Of a stretch of DNA of 64,000 nucleotides, positions 56,505 to 64,000 are shown piece after piece; positions within the stretch are counted from its first letter, which is position 1; each line of letters starts with the position of its first letter. The notes below the pieces were generated by a model that made no database searches, was not told the origin of the DNA, and saw only the letters and a program-made list of their open reading frames with translations. Source of the stretch: Orientallactaga sibirica (lineage: Eukaryota > Chordata > Mammalia > Rodentia > Dipodidae); NCBI GenBank assembly GCA_036365145.1, contig JAEOAD010000034.1, forward strand, positions 17,761,501 through 17,825,500, written 5' to 3'. Both the position numbers and the translations under genes were made by a program.

Positions 56505-56551
<47 letters not shown>

Positions 56552-56554
56552 TTT
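56490..56554. repeat. (TTTA)n microsatellite
   Basis: About 15 ATTT units; no SINE body follows on the right, so it is not a simple SINE tail. Confidence 0.92.
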
Positions 56555-58685
56555 GCAATAAGAACTGAGATGTTTCCATTGAAGTGAAGAGAAGGAATTT
56601 CAAGCTATTATTACAGATATTCCAATGAATTTTTCTATGGCCCCATGGAAGAGTTTTAACATTCTGGGACTATAGAATCTCCCAGGTACTGTTTTTACTT
56701 ATACATTACATGATTGCAGGCTCCAAGAAGCACTTGGTCATCTGTCTGAACTCTAAAAGATTCAGAATGAAGGGTGAAGACAATTCCCACTTCTTCCCTC
56801 CTATTCCACAGTCTAAGAGAAATAATTATTCATTTACCTGTGGTTTCCTAGGTCCAATTATTTCACAAAACATGACATCTTGCTCTTATTTCCCTTAACA
56901 TTTCAGGTCTCTTCCTCCACATCTATCAAGCAATGTCTATGTTTTTTTCACATTCAGTCTTCCTCCAATTGCATTGTATTATTGATTGTGTCATTGAGGT
57001 AGTAGTCAATAGATAGTATAGTGAAGAGAGAAGCAAGTTGTGAATATCAATTGTATATATCATCCATGTCAGGAAAACTGCTTTAACCAATGATTGCTCA
57101 TTGTAAGAAGCTTGGAACTTTGGAAAAAACATATTATTTATTTTGATCAAAATGAATTCAAACTTTATAATCTCCTTTTTGGTTAATTGTTTGCACATTT
57201 TTTTGTTTTTAAAGTTTAATTCAAGAAGTGTTTAAAATTCCAATTACCTGGCTCTGTTAAAAGTCCCTGGTTTAAAAAAAAAAAAAAAAGTCCTCAGGAT
57301 GTTTTAGGAAGAAGAAAAAAGTGAGAAAAAGAGACACAAATTCGTCGAAGACACTGTGAGCATCATTAACCTTCCCGACATGACCTGGAGTCACTTGAAA
57401 ATGTGTTTTCTTCCAGATGTTCAGTGAAACTGAAAGCATATGCAGATAAAGAAATCTGACTGAAATAACACTCCATATGAGAGCTGATTCTTTCACCCCA
57501 AACACCTACATTTTGTGAAACACAATTATGTAGATTTTGTTCCAGGGAACTATGAGTCTATAAAAGTATTTCCCAAACTATATTCTGTTGTACAGTTGTC
57601 TTACATTATATGCTGTAGGGAAAAACAAACATCCTGTAGACAAACAAATTTGGAAAAATAGCAATGATACTTCCTCTGGAAAGCTTCATATACATATTGG
57701 TAGTTTATTTATATTAATCTGATATTTCTCAAAACTGTTTATTATGGTACCCCTTTGTTATGGTTCCTTGAAACCTTATGATTTATACAAGAGGCATAAA
57801 ATAGTGGTTTAGATTGGAGCATGGGCCATAGAAAAAGAGAACATAATATAAAAATTGACTCTTCTAACTGCTCAACTTCATTCTGCTTGTCTATAAAAGG
57901 TAGACAGGAACAGTTACCTGTAGAATTCTGTGTTCATATGCAATAATATCTAAAGAGTATAGCTTGTCCTACTCATGTGCAAAGGGACCAAAAATAGTAA
58001 CAAAATGAGGATGCAGTAACTGTGGTAAATGTAATAATAGAAAACATAGACATAATAGCCCAAAGAGTTGTGAACATATGAATAATCCATTCCTTCCTGA
58101 GCTCAAATGATGATAGAATGACATTGGAGACCAAGTGAAAAGATTTGATTATGATGAGAGAAAATTTTAATTACTTCTTGTAGTCAGTTTTTATCATTAA
58201 CCCTTTAAATAGGTACTCCCTTCACTCAACATATTTTTCATCAGTTTTCTTCATTTTTGTCTTTGCTGTCACTTAATTTTATACTTACCCCAATGAGAGC
58301 ATTGTTTTCCATAACCCCCATGATCCTACTTTTGGCCCCACTGTCTTTCTAAGTAATGAAATCTTAATGTTCTCAAACATAATCACTGCTCAGAACTGCT
58401 ATAGAAGCCCCAGAGGACAATGGAGGACACTCTTTGGCTATAAGTGGAATCTTGGATGGAATTTGAACTGAAAGTTGTCAGTGGTTCATGATCCAAACAA
58501 GAAGTGGTAGCTTTCATTTTTTTCCTCATTATTTTTTCTATTAATACAGAGTTAGGCAAAGATATTAATATTAAATAAGTTAATAACTAAGTAAATAAAG
58601 CATTCAAATGTATTTGGCTCTTGGTTTCTTAACTCAGTTGGTCAAGTTTTAATGTTAAACCCTTTAATCATGATTCAAGAGAAAA
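56555..58685. other. unassigned 2.1-kb block
   Basis: No recognised transposon except a possible, very weak MIR-like trace near 57790-57945. Short frames only. Confidence 0.5.
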
Positions 58686-58756
58686 TGAATGGAAGGGAAG
58701 GGAAGGGAAGGGAAGGGAAGGGAAGGGAAGGGAAGGGAAGGGAAGGGAAGGGAATG
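58686..58756. repeat. (GGAAG)n pentamer satellite
   Basis: About 12 GGAAG units with degenerate GGAATGGAGTGAAGTG copies after. A pure homopurine strand. Confidence 0.95.
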
Positions 58757-58807
58757 GAGTGAAGTGAAATGAAGTGGAGGGGAATGGAATTGCTTAGTAT
58801 GGCTGGT

Positions 58808-59160
58808 TGTAGTAGACAGCTTCAGGTTTGCTGAGATGGGCTTCCAGACCAGGAAAAGTTATGGAGGAAGGGATATTTATTGAAGATTATAGATATAACA
58901 GAAGTTCCATAATGGCAGAAGAAGCTGGCCTGCTTTCACAGGACAAACACAGAGAGAAAGAAGCCAAAAGCAAAAGCCACACAGCACAGCACACCTCTAG
59001 GAACTCCCACTAGGCACAGTGCATATCTTTAGATTGAAATCTTAAACCCACCACCACACTTTAAGATCTGCCCAGTGACACTGCCTCCAGCTGGTGCCAC
59101 AGATGCAAACTACTAATAAAACACTGAAAATATTGGGGGCCATCTATTCAAAATACCACA
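58808..59160 (-). mobile_element. solo LTR, MaLR-type (family 1), diverged
   Basis: Homologous to the 11.5 and 44.6/46.2 kb LTRs: TGTAGTAGACAGCTTCAGGT start, TATTGGGGGCCATCTATTCA near the ACCACA end. 353 bp, shorter through internal deletions. No matching 5-bp duplication seen (CTGGT versus ATGTA). Confidence 0.88.
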
Positions 59161-60700
59161 ATGTATATTATAGTATGGTATGGAATGGTATAATATTGTG
59201 TGGTTACTGTAATCCAGTACATAGTATAGGATGATAGTGTCCATATTTTTGTTAAAGTCTGGAATCTGCTGATATTTGGATAATACTGAGAGTCACTATG
59301 GATATCATTCTCTTCTATAAGCTTAAAAACCTAACTTAAAAATAATAAAGAATATTCAGAGTGTGTGTTATTCTGATTATTTAAAAGATATTTAGGTTTC
59401 AGAAAGTTACATAATGATCCAGACTTCAGTTTCTTTTCTATGGAATACTGAATCTTAGAATGGAACTTTTTCTCTTCACTATTTTTGTACCCATGCTTTA
59501 TTAATAAGATATAGACTTCTACATAGATGTAGTGTTTCAATGTCAGGAATATTAGACCAAAAAAAGAAGAAATCTTCCAATATCTTAATAGAACTAACAG
59601 TGCAGAGGTTCTTAGCTAATGAGTATTTGATTCTGAGCAGAGCCTACAGAAGAACTCTAAAATGAATAATTTGTATGGTGAACAGGAGATTTAGAGAAGC
59701 CTTAAAAGGAGGCATACAGGGAGTAGTGTTTGTTCCAATCTAACTATCTTCAATACAGTTTATTTTCAAGCAAATGGGAGAGAGTGAGGCAGCATAAGTA
59801 GGTCTGACTTATGGATTCAAAATTAGGTTGAGTACCTACTCACCAATTCCCTCTTTAGTGGTATCTAGACTGTTTTTTTTTTTTTCCTTCTACCACTATG
59901 ATGTGTTTTACTTCAAATGACTAATTTCATTGTGATTTTGTATCAACTCTTATATTTCCTTGTATTTTAGATACTTTTATGACTTGAATATAAGCCCTTA
60001 TTTTTTAAGTACTGGTTTTATGGTACATCTTATGGTTCTATTGATTGAAATGGTAACCAGTCTCTATTAGCTTTTTCTTACATCTGTTGCTTCTTGCTCA
60101 TAGTAGAACACAGTCTTTGATGTTTTGTGATTTGAGGTAGTAAGCTCCTGTATCCAAAGACAATAGCTTTGTTGCAATTTTCAGATAATCAAAAGGGACC
60201 ATAAACTGGGGAACATTTTATGGTAATAGCAAAGCTTGTAGCTTCACAAACCATAAAGGTCATTTAAATTCAAACCTTATACCCCAAAGTAAAACAGGAT
60301 TATAAATTTAATTTCACAGATTCTTGGAGGCTTTCTTTCTTCTTGCAGAGAAGGATGAGCCTGTTTTCTGGGATTATGATATGCTAAAGGATGGCTTTAT
60401 ATACTTATTCCTTCTATGAAGAAGCATTGGTTGATCAACCTTGGGACCAACTCTCATCTTTGACTTTAGTGAACCCAAAGTTCTGTTAGCTATGTCTATA
60501 TATGCACTGGATGCCACAGTTCCCAGTTTAGGGAGCACTCTCATATCTCACCCAGTGCTGTAGCTCATGGACTTCTACTTGGATTTGTGGTCTCCATTTT
60601 AGTCACAGCACTTTGAGATTTCCCTTTTGTTCCTGCTTGTGGGTTGTTCACTTTAAAGAATTTCTAGATCTACTCGTTGACAATGTCAATTATAAGAAGG
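59161..60700. other. unassigned sequence
   Basis: 1.5 kb with no recognised repeat, beginning with short TATGG-type repeats next to the LTR. Confidence 0.5.
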
Positions 60701-61017
60701 TACTATGGTCTGAAAATATGTGTTCCAGCAAATTCATATGTTGAAATCCTAGGCCAAAGACGAGACTCTGTGGTGAAGCATTAGGGTTGGTTACTGAACG
60801 TGGAAGTGCTTTTATAAGACAAACCCCAGAGACTGCCCTTATCACTTATACCACTGTGGAGCTAGAGCTAGAGGACATTGTCTGTGCACCTGCAAGTGCG
60901 CCAGACACTAAATCATCTGTACTTCCCAGGTTTTAGAACATGAACAATTAATTTTCTATTGATTATAAGCTACCCAGTCTAAGTATTTTGTTATAATAGC
61001 CCAACCAGTTTAAGACA
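60701..61017 (+). mobile_element. MLT1/MST-like MaLR LTR (ancient)
   Basis: TACTATGGTCTGAAAATATG, AATTCATATGTTGAAATCCT, GACATTGTCTGTGCACCTGC, ATAAGCTACCCAGTCTAAGT, TTGTTATAATAGCCCAACCA, and the end TTTAAGACA. The layout is that of the mammal-wide MaLR LTRs. Confidence 0.8.
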
Positions 61018-61603
61018 GATGGTTTTGACTTTCTGTTGTCAGCCATGCTGCTTTAACTAAGATTAAAGCAGTGTTGTTTCAAACTAGGGTAATTTAAGAG
61101 GTTCAAAGATGCTAACAACACACAAGCTGGTCTTCAGTATGTCAGCACTCAGTATTTTCCTTGTTTTCAGGACTTCTTTAATTGTGTTTTTTTAATATAC
61201 TTGAATTCTAATTAGAATAAGTTATATAGAGTTTTTGTATTTAAACTAAAGTTTTAAAATTCAGCATGAAATTTTATTATAGAAGATATCCAGATGTGGT
61301 TTTAAAAACATAACCTTCGTCATCAAATAGCATTAACACCTATCAAACTACAAATTGCCAAGTCATGCTACAGATAAATGCACAGAAACCTTCTTCATGG
61401 CCCCAGAACAAGAATCACCTCCCAACTTGAATTGCAGCTCATATAATCCATCCCACTTTCACAAAGAGTAAACCCCTTCAGAAGTAAGTTGAATAAAGCC
61501 TGGACTAGGAAAAGTTACTACATCAACAACAGCAGCCTTGGGGACCTTTTGTATGCAAAGTCAATAGTGCATTACATTACTTAAGCTGTAGAAAGGGTTC
61601 ATT
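61018..61603. other. unassigned sequence
   Basis: Nothing recognised. Confidence 0.5.
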
Positions 61604-61805
61604 TAGGGCTGGAGAGATGACTTAGTGGTTAAGGCACTTGCTGATGAAGCCTAAGGACCCAGGTTCTACTCCCCAGAATCCACATAAGCCAAATGCACAA
61701 GGTGACACTTATGCACAAAGTAGCACACATACCTGGAGTTCAATTGCAGTGGATAAAGGCCCTGGCATGCCAATTCTCTCTCTCTCTCATAAAATAAATA
61801 TAAAA
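61604..61805 (+). mobile_element. tRNA-derived SINE, subfamily A (sense)
   Basis: GGGCTGGAGAGATGACTTAG head, GGTTCTACTCCCC at the B-box position (degenerate), a short internal repeat of ATGCACAAGGTGACAC/ATGCACAAAGTAGCAC, CT tract, AAATAAATATAAAAA tail. Confidence 0.9.
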
Positions 61806-62447
61806 AAAGAGTTTTTGTCTATGTTTTTTAAAGGGTTTCCATCAAAGGTTTACACCAGGGATTTCAGAATTGATTTAGCCCCCAAGAAGTTCCAAATAAA
61901 GTAGAATTTTGGCTGTGGTGGCCCTGTCCTAAATAGGGCATAATCAAGGGAACAGAAGAGACACAGGACTGAAGATGGTTGGTAACATAAGAGAAAGTAA
62001 ATGCAGAGAGAGAAAGCAGATGATTGTTAATGTGAGAACAAAAGAAGACTCCATTGTGGACAAAATATGCAGATGTTACCTAAGAGATTCAGCACCTTTG
62101 AATGTCAGTGATGTGCCAGAAACAACAACTATCCACATGAAATACTTAACTAGGTCTATCATGTAAATCATCAGTCTTTTTTTTGTCTAATGAAACTCCC
62201 ACCATGTATGTCATTCTACTAGAATGGCTTTCTCTGTGTCTTTGCACCATGTCACACTCTTTCTGATCCTGGGCCACTGGGTTATCACTTCTGCCACTGT
62301 CCTTCTCCACTTTGATTTCTCTTCTGACCAGAAATACCTGCTCTGATTCATTGTCTCTGCTTTGTAACACACACCTCCATACAAAAACAAACTCTGTTAT
62401 GCTTTGAACCCGGTTTCCTAGCACTTTGGTATGTTACCCTGAACAGA
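61806..62447. other. unassigned sequence
   Basis: About 640 bp; sense and antisense frames of 63-92 codons with no domain. Confidence 0.5.
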
Positions 62448-63860
62448 CCTATTTTTGCAAACAGGTTCGCATTGCTGGTAGAAATCACCCAACGAAGAGA
62501 AGCTTGTCAGAACAAAAAGAGGTTTATTTTGGCTTACAGGCTTGAGAGGAAGCTTCATGATGGCAGGGGGAAACGATTGCATGAGCAGTCACCCCCTGGC
62601 CAACATCAGGTGGACAACAGCAACAAGAGAGTGTGCCCAACACTGGCAAGAGGAAACTGGCTATAATACCTATAACCCCTCCCCCAAAATACACTGCTCC
62701 CAAGAGGTGTTAATTCCCAAATCTTCATCAGCTGGGAAACCCAGTATTCAGAATGCCTAAGTTTACAGGGGAAACCTGAATCAAACCACCACATTCCACC
62801 CCTGGCACCCATAAACTCATAACCATCCAAATTTAAAAGTCCCCATATTTTTTATCAATCCCAATGATGTTCAAACATACCCCTAGTCCAAGATCTTTTA
62901 ACTGAACCATAATACCAAAAAAATCCCCTAAGCCCATAATGGTACAGAAAAACATTCACACTGCAAAAGATGGCACTGGGCATAGCAAAGACATACTCAA
63001 CCAATACAAGATTTAAACAGGACAAACATCAAACTCTATAGCTACAAGTCCAACAACTCTTGTCAATGACAAATCTCCAAGTCTGATAATTCTAACCAGC
63101 AACAAGTCTCTGGAGTTTCAATTCTGCCACTCCAGCTAGGCTATTCACAGTCCTGGAAAACTTCATCCAGGGCCAGCCACTTTCCTTAGCAGCCATCTCA
63201 TGGTCCCCAATGGATATACACTGAAATGCACGGATCAGCCTCACAGCTCCATTGGGTCTCCATGCAGGCAATCCTGCTTCACACTGCCCATTACCACTTC
63301 CAAAACACAATACCATAGTTCTTAGTGCATTCAATCTGAGTTTTACCAGAATAGTCCATCAAGCTGTACTTACAGCACTTCAAGGCGTCTCTTTGGCCAA
63401 GGTTTCAAATCCTTCTACATTCCTCTTGAAAATCAACTCCAGAAGGCCAAAGCCACACAGCCATGTTTCTAGTAGTAAATGACACCCCTCCTTGCTAACA
63501 ACGGTTGCAGTCAGGTTCACATTGCTGGTAGAAATCACCCACCCAAGAGCAGCTTGTGGGGGAAAAAGGAGGTTTATTTTGGCTTATAGGCTCGAGGGGA
63601 AGCTCCATGATGACAGGGGAAAATGATGGCATGAGCAGAGGGTGGACATCACACCCCCTGGCCAACATCAGGTGGACAACAGCAACAGAAGAGAGTGCCC
63701 AACACTGGCAAGAGGAAACTGGCTATAACACCCATAAGTCTGCCCCCAACAATACACTGCTTCCAAGAGGCATTAATTCCCTAATCTCCATCAGCTGGGA
63801 ACCTAGCATTCAGAATAGCTAAGTTTATGTAGGACACCTGAATCAAACCACCACACCTAT
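62448..63860 (-). mobile_element. complete non-autonomous MaLR-type LTR retrotransposon 2
   Basis: Two about 340-350-bp LTRs (62453-62793 and about 63505-63855) flank about 711 bp of internal sequence. CCTAT lies on both outer sides (62448-62452 and 63856-63860). On the minus strand the LTR opens TGTGGTGGTTTGATTCAGG and carries AAAATAAACCTC for polyadenylation. Inside the 5' LTR the minus strand reads TGTTAGCAAGGAGGGGTGT (plus 63482-63500), a degraded tRNA-Leu-like primer site. GCCAGGGGTGGAA abuts the 3' LTR as the polypurine tract. No gag/pol frame. Internal sequence is recognisably related to element 1. Confidence 0.9.
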
Positions 63861-64000
63861 CACCACTGTAATGATACAATTATTTTTGCCATCTTAAAAA
63901 TATGTATTGATTTTTCCACTAGAAGGGATAATTTATGAAGGCAGAAGCAATTTGTTTTTAGTATTAGGATAGTTTCTCATTTTCAATAAATAGGTAAGGA
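63861..64000. other. unassigned window end
   Basis: AT-rich, nothing recognised. Confidence 0.5.

Overview
This window is mammalian nuclear DNA, and I find no intact host protein-coding gene, exon, structural RNA gene or CRISPR array in it. It is AT-rich intergenic (or deep intronic) sequence built from layers of retrotransposons. Every open frame is short, and those I could place lie in repeats. Rodent origin follows from B1 (7SL-derived) SINEs, B4/RSINE1-type SINEs, MaLR-type LTRs and rodent-style L1 ORF1/ORF2 protein signatures. The commonest SINE is a tRNA-derived element (head GGCTGGAGAGATGGCTTAG, CT-rich tract, AAATAAATAAA tail). From memory it looks like the SINE of jerboas (Dipodidae, e.g. 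Jaculus); that species guess is not verified.

Layout. 0-8 kb: tRNA-SINEs, old L1 tails and otherwise unassigned DNA. 8.3-17.5 kb: an L1 cluster. It includes an antisense L1 with a preserved 5' end (5'UTR with monomer-like repeats, ORF1 and ORF2 remnants), interrupted by a SINE and a solo LTR, then further L1 pieces. 19.0-20.1 kb: a short L1 insertion with a 5' inversion and a 12-bp target duplication. 20-34 kb: sparse SINEs, MaLR LTRs, B1, MIR remnants and long stretches I cannot assign. 34.5-36.1 kb: a second 5'-inverted L1 with a 14-bp target duplication, followed by an RSINE1-like element and an MLT2-like ERVL LTR. 37-41 kb: more SINEs and microsatellites.

41.8-48.5 kb: a 5'-truncated sense L1 with its 3'UTR and A-tail. 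It hosts a B1, a tRNA-SINE and a complete two-LTR non-autonomous MaLR-type element with matching 5-bp target duplications, a tRNA-Leu-like primer-binding site and a polypurine tract. 49.5-50.8 kb: a GC-richer block with LTR-promoter-like features. 50.8-52.6 kb: another L1 3' end. 53-62 kb: SINEs, B1, a GGAAG satellite, a MaLR LTR and an MLT1/MST-like LTR. 62.4-63.9 kb: a second two-LTR MaLR-type element.

No undescribed gene system is evident. The worthwhile signals are mechanistic: twin-primed L1 insertions with readable breakpoints, nested insertions giving a relative chronology, two non-autonomous LTR elements sharing PBS/PPT logic, octamer motifs kept in one LTR family, two SINE subfamilies, a 12-bp perfect hairpin, a local tandem duplication, and one repeat-poor block that may be a conserved non-coding element. 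Repeat-family names come from recognition by eye, not a library search, and repeat boundaries are approximate unless a target-site duplication is given.
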